DNA from: Terramyces sp. JEL0728
Lineage: Eukaryota > Chytridiomycota > Chytridiomycetes > Rhizophydiales > Terramycetaceae
Direction: 5' to 3'
Length of the DNA stretch: 64,000 nt
Assembly (NCBI GenBank): GCA_027603945.1
Contig: JADIIU010000005.1
Coordinates: 202,630 to 266,629 of the forward strand
Below, in pieces: positions 21,947 to 32,520 of the stretch. Positions within the stretch are counted from its first letter, which is position 1, and each line of letters begins with the position of its first letter. The position numbers were made by a program, and so were the translations under genes. The notes beneath the pieces were generated by a model. The model made no database searches, had not been told where the DNA came from, and saw only the letters and a list, made by a program, of their open reading frames with translations.

Positions 21947-22611
21947 ACAATTTTTATTCGCTTTTTGCCAAACATCTTTCCACTAATTTCGTTTCTACAC
22001 TTGTCCCTGTCTTCTGCACTGCTAAATGAGAGGTAGATGTAGTCATCGATCAGGATATTTGTACAGTACGGAACGAGTTCTTTCAAGTCTTCTTCCAAGT
22101 ATTCGGTTTTGTCAATGTTGCGCAGTTCTAGTAGGAATTTCTTTTCAGGCTTTGCTGGACGAGGTATAGTATCTACAGTTTTTTCCATTCGTTGATTGTC
22201 TGCGTCTTGCTTCTTGGTATTTAAAGACTTTTGTAATCGTTGATTGTCTGCGTCTTGCTTCTTGGTATTTAAAGACTTTTGTAATCGTTGATTGTAAGCG
22301 TCTTGTCCTGAAAGTCCCAGCTCTTTTTTTTGAGACTGATTTCCTCCAGATTCTGCAATGTGAGTATCTGCAAATGATCCACGTTGATATATATCATCTG
22401 GTAGAGCATAATAATCGTCGTCAATCTTTGGTTTCTTTAGATCTAACCGTTGGTTCCTTTTAACTCTGCCTGTAATTTCATGCTTGCGTTTATTCTGAAT
22501 CTGTCGCTCCATCAAATCGTTCAGTATCTCCTCCTTGTTTTTGATTTTAAATTCTCTCTGTTCTTGCAGGTAATCATTGAAATTATTTGGCTTTTGAATC
22601 TCATAGTCCAT
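21943..22611 (-). CDS. Charged protein with internal repeats and RRM-like C-terminus
   Basis: A single exon encodes 222 residues. The N-terminal third is charged and helical (NNFNDYLQEQREFKIKNKEE), followed by basic KRNQRLDLKKPK. A 16-residue unit (QDADNQRLQKSLNTKK) is repeated about 2.6 times in the middle. The last 70 residues (KKFLLELRNIDK... YIYLSFSSAEDRDKCRNEI) have the strand and helix spacing of an RNA-recognition fold, though RNP motifs are weak. It may be an RNA-processing factor. The start codon is only 14 bp from the divergent methyltransferase start, and the stop overlaps the HMG gene stop. Confidence 0.6.
   Translation of the reverse strand: MDYEIQKPNNFNDYLQEQREFKIKNKEEILNDLMERQIQNKRKHEITGRVKRNQRLDLKKPKIDDDYYALPDDIYQRGSFADTHIAESGGNQSQKKELGLSGQDAYNQRLQKSLNTKKQDADNQRLQKSLNTKKQDADNQRMEKTVDTIPRPAKPEKKFLLELRNIDKTEYLEEDLKELVPYCTNILIDDYIYLSFSSAEDRDKCRNEISGKMFGKKRIKIV
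22189..22308 (-). repeat. 48-bp coding tandem repeat
   Basis: About 2.6 copies of a 48-bp unit, nearly identical at the DNA level, encode the repeated 16-residue segment of the minus-strand protein. The near-identity suggests recent expansion. Confidence 0.85.
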
Positions 22612-22625
22612 TTTTCCTGAATAAA

Positions 22626-23630
22626 ATGGAGAACAAAAAGAGAAAACAGACTCTGGGCAAAATGTCTTCGCTGGCGGAATTTGGAACCAGAAAACTAGAA
22701 AACGAAGAGGATGTATTCGAGCACAATGCATGGTGACCGCTGCTAATCCAGGTAGATAAAGTATAACCAAGGGATAATGTAGAATTCGATGAAGAAATGC
22801 TCGAGAATGCAAAGCAACAAGTTGAAAAACAAAAGGAAGCCAAATTGGATGAACAGAGAGTAAAAGAGCTCGACACCAATCCAAATGAATTCTGGAATGA
22901 ATTTTATTCAAAGAACAGCAACAAGTTTTTCAAAGACCGGCACTGGTTGAAAATCGAGTTTCCAGAACTGTTTGAAGATTCTGCAAAGGCAGATATTTAC
23001 TAACCTAGGTAATTGGTTTGTAATCAGACCATTGTTGAACTGGGATGCGGTGCTGGAAATACTGTTTTTCCATTCTTGCAAGAACGGCCAGATGCTTTTG
23101 TGTATGCGTTTGATTATTCTTCGGAAGCAGTCAATGTGGTCAAAAGCAACGAATTGTACGATACAACAAAATGTAAAGCAATGGTATATGATATTACGAG
23201 TGCGGATATAACTGTGGAAAAAGAGTCTGTCGATGTCGTCGTCTGTATTTTTGTCTTATCTGCAATCAATCCGCGAGGTAGATTTGAATTGACCAGATTG
23301 GAAGCAAGCTAGTGCAAATATCTATAACATGTTGAAGCCAGGTGGGTTACTGCTATTCAGAGACTACGGAAGGTAAATGATAGTAACAGTTGGTATGATC
23401 TGGCACAATTGAGAATGAAAAAAAAGAGATTTTTGGATGATAATTTCTACTGCAGAGGAGACGGAACCAGATGTTACTTTTTCACCAACGAAGAATTGAC
23501 GGAAATATTCAATACATTCGAACAGGTGCAGAATGGAGCTGATAAACGCTTATTAGTGAACAGAAGCAAGAAACTAAAGATGTATCGCAATTGGGTTCAA
23601 GCCAAATTCCGAAAACCAATAAATGGATAA
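22626..23630 (+). CDS. TRM140: tRNA N3-methylcytidine methyltransferase (TRM140/METTL2 family)
   Basis: Five exons (22626-22732, 22772-22988, 23028-23277, 23297-23372, 23390-23630) give 296 residues. The enzyme makes m3C32 in the anticodon loop of Thr and Ser tRNAs using S-adenosylmethionine. Landmarks are [34 protein letters not shown], motif [52 protein letters not shown] and the [14 protein letters not shown] end. Length fits the family. The first two introns are 39 nt and each looks like two mini-introns joined end to end. The last is 17 nt. The gene overlaps promoter space with its divergent neighbour, and its AATAAA lies within the last codons. Confidence 0.93.
22733..22771 (+). other. 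Composite 39-nt intron (19 + 20 nt)
   Basis: The segment reads as GTGACCGCTGCTAATCCAG followed directly by GTAGATAAAGTATAACCAAG. Each half has a donor, a branch-like element and an AG acceptor. Removing both restores HNAW-DNVEF, the conserved METTL2 sequence. Removing only one leaves an in-frame stop or a frameshift. Confidence 0.8.
22989..23027 (+). other. Composite 39-nt intron with a GC donor (20 + 19 nt)
   Basis: The segment reads as GCAGATATTTACTAACCTAG followed directly by GTAATTGGTTTGTAATCAG. The first half would be a GC-AG intron with a perfect TACTAAC element. Removing both joins DSAK to [10 protein letters not shown] in frame. The exact donor is less certain: GCAAAG six bases upstream is an alternative. 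Confidence 0.65.
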
Positions 23631-23634
23631 TTTA

Positions 23635-23973
23635 TTAACATGTTCCTGAAATGAACCTTAGTATTGGCTCGCACTGGTCTATACTTGGAGTGAACCCTGT
23701 GGTGAAATCTACTTCAAATGGAACTGCAGACAAGTCTATCTTTAGTTTGGAGTCGAGTTCCATTAATCGAGACCGAAATATTTTATACTCACGTTCAGTT
23801 TCTTTGGCGTAAAACAGCTTCACTTCAGGATCTTCACTCTCCCACATTGTAGCGCAGATCGAGGCTATTTCGCTATTCTTTTGCACATTGAATTTCTCTG
23901 CGATTATTGATTTCATATCGCGTTTGTATCTAAAAAAGGCATTGATGGGACGTTTATGTGTTTTTACTTTCAT
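23635..23973 (-). CDS. HMG-box protein 2, mating-type-like
   Basis: A single exon encodes 112 residues. Residues 5-70 (HKRPINAFFRYKRDMKSII ... ICATMWESEDPEVKLFYAKE) form a clear HMG box of the sequence-specific MATA/SOX class: RPxNAFxxYR, the central Trp and the terminal YAKETEREY. The remaining 40 residues have no domain. Fungal sex-locus and MAT genes encode such small HMG proteins, so a mating-type role is possible but not shown. Its stop is 4 bp from the convergent methyltransferase stop, and TAATAAA overlaps the stop. Confidence 0.82.
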   Translation of the reverse strand: MKVKTHKRPINAFFRYKRDMKSIIAEKFNVQKNSEIASICATMWESEDPEVKLFYAKETEREYKIFRSRLMELDSKLKIDLSAVPFEVDFTTGFTPSIDQCEPILRFISGTC

Positions 23974-25052
23974 TATGCCTATCTGTTCAAGCTAATCATC
24001 TTTTAAACCGTCTTTGGTGGGCTAGTTGTGTCCAGCGGCCAAGAGTGCCTCCTATCTTAATGCACATCACTTATTTGCCCGTATCTTGCCATAAGAGTGT
24101 CGGTATCCAAAGGGTATGCGGTTTATTTTACCGCTTAGTAGAACGTGTCGAATCTGTATTCTAGCGTTGTTTAACTGCCTGAACAGTTCTGTCTGGCTCA
24201 TCAAAAACTGGGACTTTGCACCATTTACCCTGGTTTTGGCTGAAAGTTTGTGTTTCATCGTGGATCTATGATGTAATGGATGAGCCAACCTGTCAGCAAA
24301 ATCGCAACGAAATATTCAGTTCTTGTCAATTTACAGTACAGTTACGGCGAAATATTCTTGGCTGGTAAAAAGTAGTTGTCTTGTGTTCAACTGGAATTTC
24401 TTCACAAGCCAATTCTGCATTAGGAAGAGTCCTGTGATCGAGTTTTTCAAAGTGCAAAAGATTTGATCAAATGCAGCAGAAACCAAAATCAAATTTGCAT
24501 TACTAACGACGGCATTTCCAGTACACCTAAATGCAATTTACTGTGGTTTGGTGTTGGTGGGAGCAAGTATAATTGAGCCATATCTGTGTAACCATTGATT
24601 GCGGTTCGGTGCCAACAGACAGCAAAAGCACAAGACCAAATTAATAAATTAATGAAAATATAGGTTTTCATCCAGCCATTGAATGTAGTTTATGGCGGTA
24701 GTTTTTGAGCGCAATATTCAACCTTTTACCCACTTTTTCGCCTCCTTTGTTTGCCAACATTCGAATTTGGTGTCTGTGCGCAGTGGCCGCTGGCATCTCC
24801 TTTTTTTCCTTGCTTTTGTTGTGTAACACTAGAAAAAACCAAAAAACCAGCATTCGCAATCAAAAAAATAGATTTGACGATAAACCCCGTGGCACTCTGG
24901 TACCGCACGCAATAGACGGCACTTTTTAGCTCATTGTCCATATAGATTTACCCGTTGCTCAATATTTATGGTCAGCCCAAGGTCCCTTTCAACCTTCCAA
25001 AAGACCAATGTGGCGCAGGGACATATAAAACACACCAATTTGAATCAAAGAC
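23974..25052. other. Long intergenic region
   Basis: At 1.1 kb this is the longest gene-poor stretch in the window. It holds several overlapping short frames on both strands, none with a recognised family. I found no tRNA cloverleaf. A TATA-like ACATATAAAAC lies about 30 bp before the lipase start. Confidence 0.5.
24067..24258 (-). CDS. Possible small basic protein
   Basis: An ATG at 24258 opens a 63-residue, strongly basic frame (start MKHKLSAKTRVNGAK, end RHSYGKIRANK). The composition would suit a ribosomal or nucleic-acid-binding protein, but no family is recognised and no poly(A) signal supports it. It may be chance. Confidence 0.2.
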   Translation of the reverse strand: MKHKLSAKTRVNGAKSQFLMSQTELFRQLNNARIQIRHVLLSGKINRIPFGYRHSYGKIRANK

Positions 25053-26939
25053 ATGATGAATTTGAGAATCCAGACCCAGACTAGAGCAATTAGAGAGCAT
25101 TCCCACTCGTTCCACGAAAAAGGGATATCGTCAGAAAACCATCCAACCTCAGTTACCATTCAAATTCACACAGTTTCAATGGATCAGAGACCGGCAAGAG
25201 TTAATATCAAATACCGCAGCATTAACAAGACTGTGTCTGCAGTGCCGTATGCGCATTCAACGGAATTGGAACTATCTTACCATTCATTGATGTTTGATGT
25301 AGTCAAAATCAACATATTAAAGCAAAACCTCTTGTCACACTCAAAGGTAGCGCAGGCGACAGTAAAGCTCTCTGAATTACCGGTATTGCACGGCGACAAT
25401 TTGTATACTTTTACCCTTGTGGACATGGCCACTAAAACCAAAGAAGTTGGCCAAATTGAACTGCAGCTAAAGTTTGAATATGGAGAATTTCATCAGCAGG
25501 CTAAAAAGTTTGATTTGAATATCCCGTATGTCAACACGCCGCTTTCCTCCAAATTCTCTGATGGAAATGACTCTGAATCTGAAGATTACATGGATTTATA
25601 TAACAATGAAGTTCAAGGATTTGAAGATTCTAATAGGTCAACATCTACTTCGGATGGAAACTCCAACCCTGGATCGAGAAGGATTGTCACCAGAGCATCT
25701 ACTTCCATGTCGTACACTAAACGCAGCAGTAAAGAGGGCATGCAAGCAATTTCGCAGTTGTACGCTGCATTCACTGCTACTGGATGGAAAATCTCCAAAG
25801 TTGATTTCGTCAAAGGGCTTGCCGCCATGTCTGAATACTACAAGTTCTATCCTACCCCTAGGACTTTTGATGTTGTCACTGACGATCAGGAATTGCGCAT
25901 TGCTGCCTACTTTTTGAATTTCTCTCATCCTTCTTATGGTGCTGCAGTGCTGAATTACTTTGGGTATGGAAAACTTACTGATGTCCTGAAGGTTGACCAG
26001 AATAGAAAAGCTGCTGTTGCTCACTTGAAAATGGACAAGAAACACATGCTTGCTTGGGAATTTGATTCCGAAGGCCTCTTTACTCACAAACCAAACTTTT
26101 TCGTTTGCTACGACGTTCATTCCAAGTCGATTATCATGTCTATTAGAGGCACTTTGGGTATTGCAGACGCTATTACCGACATTAATGCCGAATATGTCCC
26201 ATTCCAAGGTGGGTCGGCTCATGGCGGTTCTGTACAATCTGCTCTTTGGATTCAAGAACACTATATGCAAAAAATCAAAGCTTGGATAAAGCAATACAAA
26301 GCAGAAGGGCTGTATTGTGTTGGCCATTCTCTTGGCGGCGCAATTTCATCTCTTTTCTATATCTTGACAAAAGAAGAAATCCAAGAAGACTTTGGTCAAG
26401 ATTTTGCATTCAAATCCTACAACTTTGCTTCTGCCCCTTGTATATCGGTGGAATTGTTGGACCTTTACAAGGAAAATATTTATACCTATATAAATGACTA
26501 TGACGTAGTGCCTAAATGCAGCTACGGATCATTGGTCGACTTGAAGGAACTACTTGTATACAATGCCGAGCTGTCCAAAGATTCTTCAATCCCAAAGAAA
26601 GAACGCCTGCGACTGCTGCACGAAAAGAATGTAGAGCACAAAAAGACAAACAAGCACCCTAGACTGTTCCTTCCTGGAAAGGTCTTTTTCATGTACAAAA
26701 CAAGTCGGTTAGATCCCACCTCATCTCTCTTGAAGAAAGGATTGCACAAGAACAATACTGGAAACCCAATCCTGGACGACGAAGAGCCTCATTACGTAGT
26801 AGAACGATCTATCCCTGAACATTTCGATGATGTACACTTTAAAGTTGATATGATTTTCCATCATTTCAACAACAAATATGATAATGCCCTGAGGAAGGCG
26901 CACGATTGGCTTGTAGAATATCATAAACGAACTCAATAA
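25053..26939 (+). CDS. C2-domain class 3 (diacylglycerol-type) lipase
   Basis: A single exon encodes 628 residues. An N-terminal C2-like beta domain (about residues 30-145) precedes an acidic linker. The alpha/beta-hydrolase lipase domain runs from about residue 240 to 530. Signature elements are FFVCYDVHSKSIIMSIRGT (strand and oxyanion loop), the nucleophile elbow GHSLGG with Ser about 426, then YNFASAPCIS and NDYDVVPKCSYGS, which supplies the catalytic Asp. A late His in the region of HYVVERSIPEHFDDVHF is a candidate third residue. The family includes sn-1-specific diacylglycerol lipases. C2 suggests calcium-dependent membrane binding. The stop TAA is inside AATAAA (26935-26940). The lipid substrate is inferred. 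Confidence 0.85.
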   Translation: MMNLRIQTQTRAIREHSHSFHEKGISSENHPTSVTIQIHTVSMDQRPARVNIKYRSINKTVSAVPYAHSTELELSYHSLMFDVVKINILKQNLLSHSKVAQATVKLSELPVLHGDNLYTFTLVDMATKTKEVGQIELQLKFEYGEFHQQAKKFDLNIPYVNTPLSSKFSDGNDSESEDYMDLYNNEVQGFEDSNRSTSTSDGNSNPGSRRIVTRASTSMSYTKRSSKEGMQAISQLYAAFTATGWKISKVDFVKGLAAMSEYYKFYPTPRTFDVVTDDQELRIAAYFLNFSHPSYGAAVLNYFGYGKLTDVLKVDQNRKAAVAHLKMDKKHMLAWEFDSEGLFTHKPNFFVCYDVHSKSIIMSIRGTLGIADAITDINAEYVPFQGGSAHGGSVQSALWIQEHYMQKIKAWIKQYKAEGLYCVGHSLGGAISSLFYILTKEEIQEDFGQDFAFKSYNFASAPCISVELLDLYKENIYTYINDYDVVPKCSYGSLVDLKELLVYNAELSKDSSIPKKERLRLLHEKNVEHKKTNKHPRLFLPGKVFFMYKTSRLDPTSSLLKKGLHKNNTGNPILDDEEPHYVVERSIPEHFDDVHFKVDMIFHHFNNKYDNALRKAHDWLVEYHKRTQ

Positions 26940-27177
26940 ATTTCTATTTAACTGACACTTTGAGAGTCCTCCTTTATTTCAATTCACCGCTCTCCTTTTC
27001 AATAGATTCGCATCTTTGATAATCGGCAACAAACTAAAATGGAGACCAGTGATTATATCTGCCAATACAGGTCTTTTTTTCGGTAGCCACCAAGGAAGTG
27101 TGGCTAAAAGGTCCCATAAACTCCAACTCAAAGAAAATTCCGAAAGTACAAAGTTTTCAAATTTAGAGAAATAGAAA

Positions 27178-28614
27178 ATGTCATCAACGTCAAGCTCCAG
27201 TGATTGTTCCGTACTCACCAACTCTATCCTACCAAAAATGCAGATATCTAGTACAATCAACTGCTGCAGCGACCCCAGAACGTACTGTGACACTCAAGGG
27301 AATATCCTCAGCTTGTACTTGAACAGCAGTTTGGCGACAGGTGTTATTCCGCAAGATTTAGCAAAGTTGACCAGTCTTCGTCGGTTGAATATTACAGACA
27401 ACAGTTTCACTTCAGGACCATTACCTAACCTTGCCACCTTGACAGATTTGCGTTATTTGTAAGGTGTTGCTAACCATAGCTCTGCCAAAAACTGTAATAT
27501 TAACGGTCCGTTCCCCGCTTGGATTACCACTTTGAGCAACCTGTACTATTTTTCTTTTACCGAAAATGATATGTCAGGGCCATTAGTTGACTTGTCTGGC
27601 ATGAAAAATCTATTAACATTTTCTGTAATGTACAATTCATTCGCTCAAAATTCGTTCCCTAGCTGGATATTCAAAATGCCGCAACTGGAAAGCGTGGTAT
27701 TGGATGGAAATTCATTTCCTGGGTCTGTGTTCCCACAATTATCCACAATGACCAATCTTTACACCTTTTCAGCATCTTACTGTAATATTACTGGCTCTAT
27801 TACATCAGATATAAAGAATATGGCGAATCTAACATATTTATATCTTGACCACAATGATTTGACTGGCTCAATTCCTCAAGAAATTACTCTGTTGAAAGAA
27901 TTATCTGCAATTGATCTAAGCAACAACCACTTGGATCCAACCGTTCCTGCTGGTGTCTCGACGATGCAATATTATGATCCAAAATACTTTACTTTTGGGA
28001 ATCAAACTGGAACTGCATCTTCTGGAGGATTAAAGGGCACTTCTTTATACATTGTCATTGGTGTTGCTGTACTTGCAGCCTTAGGTATTGCAGGTGCAGC
28101 GTTCTATCTGTACTCTGTAAAGAAAAGCAAGAGCAGTCAGAATTCAAATACTCAGCCCAACCAAGTTGAACCTTATGCTAGTCAGAATATACAATCTGAT
28201 CCATTAAGCAATCAATACAACCAACCTCAGCAATTCCAACAACCGCCAGTGCAAGGATACCAAGCGCCATTTGTCCCTCAAGCCCAAGGATATCAAAACT
28301 CTCCCCAATTCTCCAATCCTGCGTATCCAAATCAAACTTATCAGACTCCTCAAGCAAGCCCTACTCCGTCGCAATACACCAACTTGCCTACTCCTACTCC
28401 ATCCACACAAACGTTCAGCTCGCACCCTTCTGCCGGCATGCAATATTCGCCTCAACCATCAAACTATACTCAACAATACATTTCGCCTTATCAGCCAGCT
28501 GAACCTCCAAGAGCCGAGGTTGGACAGTTACCCACAATTGCGCAACCTCAATCTCCTTATGCAAACTTGATGACTCAACATCAGCCAGCTGAAGAGCAAC
28601 CAAGATACGTTTAA
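27178..28614 (+). CDS. Leucine-rich repeat membrane protein 1
   Basis: Two exons (27178-27458 and 27480-28614, with a 21-nt intron) give 471 residues. A Cys-rich N-cap (DCSVL...NCCSDPRTYCD) precedes about nine LRRs of the LxxLxLxxNxLTGxIPxx class, such as LYLDHNDLTGSIPQEI. One helix, LYIVIGVAVLAALGIAGAAFYLY, lies near residue 290, with a basic KKSK after it. The 160-residue cytoplasmic tail is Gln/Pro-rich. No signal peptide is seen, so insertion as an N-out type III protein is likely. The tail ends with a GQLPTIAQPQSPYANL motif shared with copy 3. It is likely a cell-surface recognition protein; no kinase domain is present. Confidence 0.82.
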
Positions 28615-28887
28615 AATTAGAATAAATGATTTTGAAACATTATGTAAATCGAATAAGGTAATTGGTTCACTTTGACAATTGATATGCAGTATTTAATAAT
28701 ATACTGTTGATTTATGCAACCAGGTGTACATTGAGCATTTCCAATGAGTTTCTTGGATTCGGTATTTCAAAGAGCCAGCCGATTTCTCACCAAAACTTTC
28801 AATCCAAATGGTAGAGTTCAACATTATTGCCCGAGCGCCTCGCAAAGCCACACGGATCCCAAATTCTGATTTGTGTGCAAAGCTTTT

Positions 28888-30521
28888 ATGGCAAGCAATA
28901 CAACGTCCCAAGACTGCCAGCTCCTTACAGGAACAATTTTCACCACGTTAAAATACAAAGGAAACGCCCAATGCTGCGACAATACCGTAGTTTACTGCGA
29001 CAGTAACAAAAGCATCACAAAATTGTATTTGAATGGCAGTACGTTGACCGGATACATACCGTCTCAGCTTGCCCAATTGACAAACCTTGTGCACTTGAAT
29101 TTATCCGACAATCCGGTTGCATCGAGCACCTTGCCAAACCTCAGTGCATTGAAAAACCTTCAAGTTTTGTAATTGTTTGCTTATTTAGGGATGCGTTTAA
29201 AGTTGGCCTTGTTGGACAATTTCCATCGTGGATTACTAGTATGCCAAAGCTGACCTTTATTAACTTGTCTCACAACAGTTTAAAAAGTACACTACCTGAC
29301 CTCAGTGTTTTAACCGACTTGTACTATTTCAACGCTGAATCTAATTTCCTATTCGGCACCATTCCTGATTTCAGCTCACTGTCCAGCTTGCAGTATTTAG
29401 TGTTGCCGTTCAATAGTTTCAGTCATGATTCCTTTCCCCAGTGGATATTTAAAATGACTGAACTAGTCGAATTGTATTTGGACTCTAATACTCTACCGGG
29501 AACAATATTCCCAGATATTACCAAACTTACAAAGTTGGAGCTGCTCTCCCTGTCTAATTGTAACATATCTGGTCAAATCCCTCCAAGTATTCAACAGTTG
29601 TCTAGCCTGAGTACACTTTATCTGGACCACAATCAATTAACTGGCTCTATTCCTCAAGAAATTGCGTTGATTACCGATCTGCAGTGGTTGGATCTTAGCC
29701 ACAACTTTTTAAACCCTGCTGTTCCTTCCCAGATCAAGCAAATGAAGTACTATGACGCAAACAACTTTTTTTTTGGCAATCAAACAGCCAGTCCGTCTCA
29801 ATCAGGTATTGGATCAGGATATGTTATCATTGCTGTTGTCGTTCTAGTGGCTCTAGGAGTTGCTGGTGTTGGTTATTACCTATATAATTCTAAAAAGAAC
29901 AAGCAAGGTGTAACTAATCATTTTAATCAGTTCCCGCCAAGTCAACCTGTGGTTCCAAACCAAGCCTATGCCCAACCGCAACAATTCCAACAACCAGTCC
30001 AGGCATACACACAGCCATTTTCTCCTGTTCAACCTCAGCAGACTACTTTTCCTAATCAGCAATTTGCAAATCAGCAATTTGCAAATCAGCAATTCGCAAA
30101 TCAGCAATATGGACAACAAACCCCACAAACATATCCGCAACAACAATACTCCCCAGCTCAACCAGTACAGAATTTTAGCAAAGATTCGCCAAACCAATCA
30201 CTTGCTGCGTTCAACTATTCACCTCAACGACAATCGTTTATCGGTTCGCCAGAGCAAACTGTTGTTGGAACAAACTCTCCTCACGGAAGCCAAAACTCTA
30301 ACCAAATGGCAAGTTATCTCCAACCATATCAATCTGAGCCGGCTAAAGTTGAAATTGGCCAATTACCAGTTCTTTCCACTGTACCTCCCATCACCAACAC
30401 TTCTGAGGTTACTCAACCTCCTGTTCTGGGAGCAGTAGGCTTACCACAAATGTACAACCACGAAGTTAAAGTTGAAGATGCAGGGAATGCCCAACCACCA
30501 ATACTTTCCAAACCGTTCTAA
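28888..30521 (+). CDS. Leucine-rich repeat membrane protein 2
   Basis: Two exons (28888-29168 and 29189-30521, with a 20-nt intron) give 537 residues. Exon 1 is 281 nt, the same as in LRR copy 1, and the intron falls at the same place within the LRR. The N-cap is DCQLL...QCCDNTVVYCD. About nine plant-type LRRs follow, then a helix, YVIIAVVVLVALGVAGVGYYLY, and a KKNK stop-transfer. The tail contains four QQFAN units and ends in QPPILSKPF. I chose ATG 28888 by homology with the other copies. AATAAA lies a few bases past the stop. Role as for copy 1. Confidence 0.83.
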
Positions 30522-30778
30522 GAAATAAAATTATAGATGCAAGTTATTTCTCTTTCGCTGCTCGTTGATAACACCAGTACGAACTAGCACTTTGCAAAAT
30601 AGATACCTGTGGTTGGGCCATCAATCGCATAACCAACCACCGCACTTGTGAATAAGCTAAATATACAAGTATGTGAACACCTATTTTGATTGTTACTGTC
30701 TTGGGCTTCTTCAAGGAAGCTACCGAGATCCCGCACCATGACTCCGCCTACTTATTCAGATGAACTTTCATTTTTGTA

Positions 30779-32517
30779 ATGGCGAGTAATTCTTCAGCAG
30801 ATTGCCAACTCTTGTCGAATACCATCCTCAAGACGTTGCAGTATCCCGGGACAGTGCAATGCTGCGATAATGTAAAGGTCTACTGCGACAGCACCAGCAG
30901 CATCACCAAGCTGTACTTGAACTCTAGTGGAATGATGGGTATTATACCGCCGCAACTCAACCAATTAACCAATCTTGCACTTTTGAATCTCTCCGACAAC
31001 CCATTTCAAGCGAGTTCATTGCCGAACCTTGGTGGGTTGAGCAAGCTCAATTATTTGTAATTATTGTTCACAGTAGAAGTATTTTTAGTGCCAAAGTAAC
31101 TGATACATTTCCGACTTGGGTTACCGGATTGACACAGCTCAAAACGATTCGATTTTACGACAACAAACTTACCGGACCGCTTCCGGATCTAAGTCCGCTT
31201 ACGAACTTGTATTATCTTGATATCATGTCCAATTCTCTGTCTGGACCAATCCCTGATCTGAGCGCATTAACCAGCATGAACTACCTGTTCTTGGGCTACA
31301 ATAATTTCAAAATGGATGCTTTCCCAAAGTGGATCTTTTCAATGAAAAGCTTGTACGACTTGACTATGGATGGAACGCCAATGCCAGGCACGATTTTCCC
31401 TGAAATTACTAGGCTAACTAACTTGGAATTCCTCTCACTATCAAATTGCAACATATCTGGCCCGGTTACTTCAGAAATCCAAAGTCTGCACAATCTCCAA
31501 TCACTCTACCTTGATCACAATCATTTATCTGGCCCTATACCTCCAGAAATATCTTACATTTCTACTTTGGTAAATCTAGATCTCAGCTACAACTCTTTCA
31601 CTGGAGATGTGCCAAGCCAAATCACGCTAATGAGTACCTATCGACCAACTACTTTCTTTTTCAACAATCAAAGCCCAAACGAATCCAGTGATTCTTCCAG
31701 CTCTGGTGTCTCCAGTTATATTTTCTATGTTGTCGGAGCAGTTATTGTGTTGGGAATTATTGGCGCCATTCTCTATTTGAACAATGCAAGAAAACAAAAG
31801 CGATTCCCAGCGTATGGACAACAATTTCAACAACCTCAAAATTTCCAACCAGCTCCTCAACCTGTTTATCAGCAACCTGCACCGTATCAAACTGCTCCTA
31901 ATCCAGTTGCTTCAAAACTTGCTTACCAACAAGCATACCAACAACCGCTCCAACAAGCATACCAAACACTGCAGCCGGTTTATCAACCACCAGCTCAAAA
32001 CACACAATTCCAACAACCAGTGCAAAATAATCAAACTCTCCAAAATCAGCCAGTTTATCAAGGGTATGGTGCCCAAAACACTTCTCAACCTTACCTTCAA
32101 TCAAGCACTGTTCCATCATTATCCCATGTTCAAACAGTAACTTCTCACACTGGCATTTCTCCAAACGCAACTCAAGATTCACCAAAGTTAGGTGTTTACA
32201 ACAGCTCTCCTAACAGACAATCGTTCCAACCATCTCCACAAACACTTGTTGGAAATGACTCTCCGCACGAAAGTCACAACTCCAACTCTAGATACAGTCA
32301 GATCTTACCATACCAACAAACTCAGCCGGTAGAAACTGAGCAAGGTCAATTACCAATCATTTCACCTCCAAGATCACCCTACGCAGACTTACTAAATCGA
32401 CAAGAAACCACTCAACCACCAGTCCTAGAATTCAATCCCCAACCAATTACACTAAACGTTCAAACTGCCAAGATCGAACCTGAAGTTCAACCTCCAATTA
32501 TCTCAAAACCGTTTTAG
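30779..32517 (+). CDS. Leucine-rich repeat membrane protein 3
   Basis: Two exons (30779-31056 and 31077-32517, with a 20-nt intron) give 572 residues. The N-cap is DCQLL...QCCDNVKVYCD, followed by about nine LRRs. A helix, YIFYVVGAVIVLGIIGAILYL, near residue 330 is followed by a very Gln/Pro-rich tail with repeated AYQQ units. The tail carries GQLPIISPPRSPYADLL, as in copy 1, and ends in QPPIISKPF, as in copy 2. The acceptor of the intron was chosen (GTAG, not the earlier CAG) because it preserves the LRR register of the other copies. The gene is convergent with lanosterol synthase, 14 bp away. Confidence 0.83.
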
Positions 32518-32520
32518 ATA

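Noticed and set aside
24700..24800. tRNA gene suggested by a TTCGAAT box
   Set aside because: Neither strand folds into a cloverleaf with an acceptor stem around the box.
29880..32185. Antisense frames under the LRR tails
   Set aside because: They are products of the repetitive Gln/Pro codons on the other strand and consist of Leu/Cys/Trp-rich low complexity.
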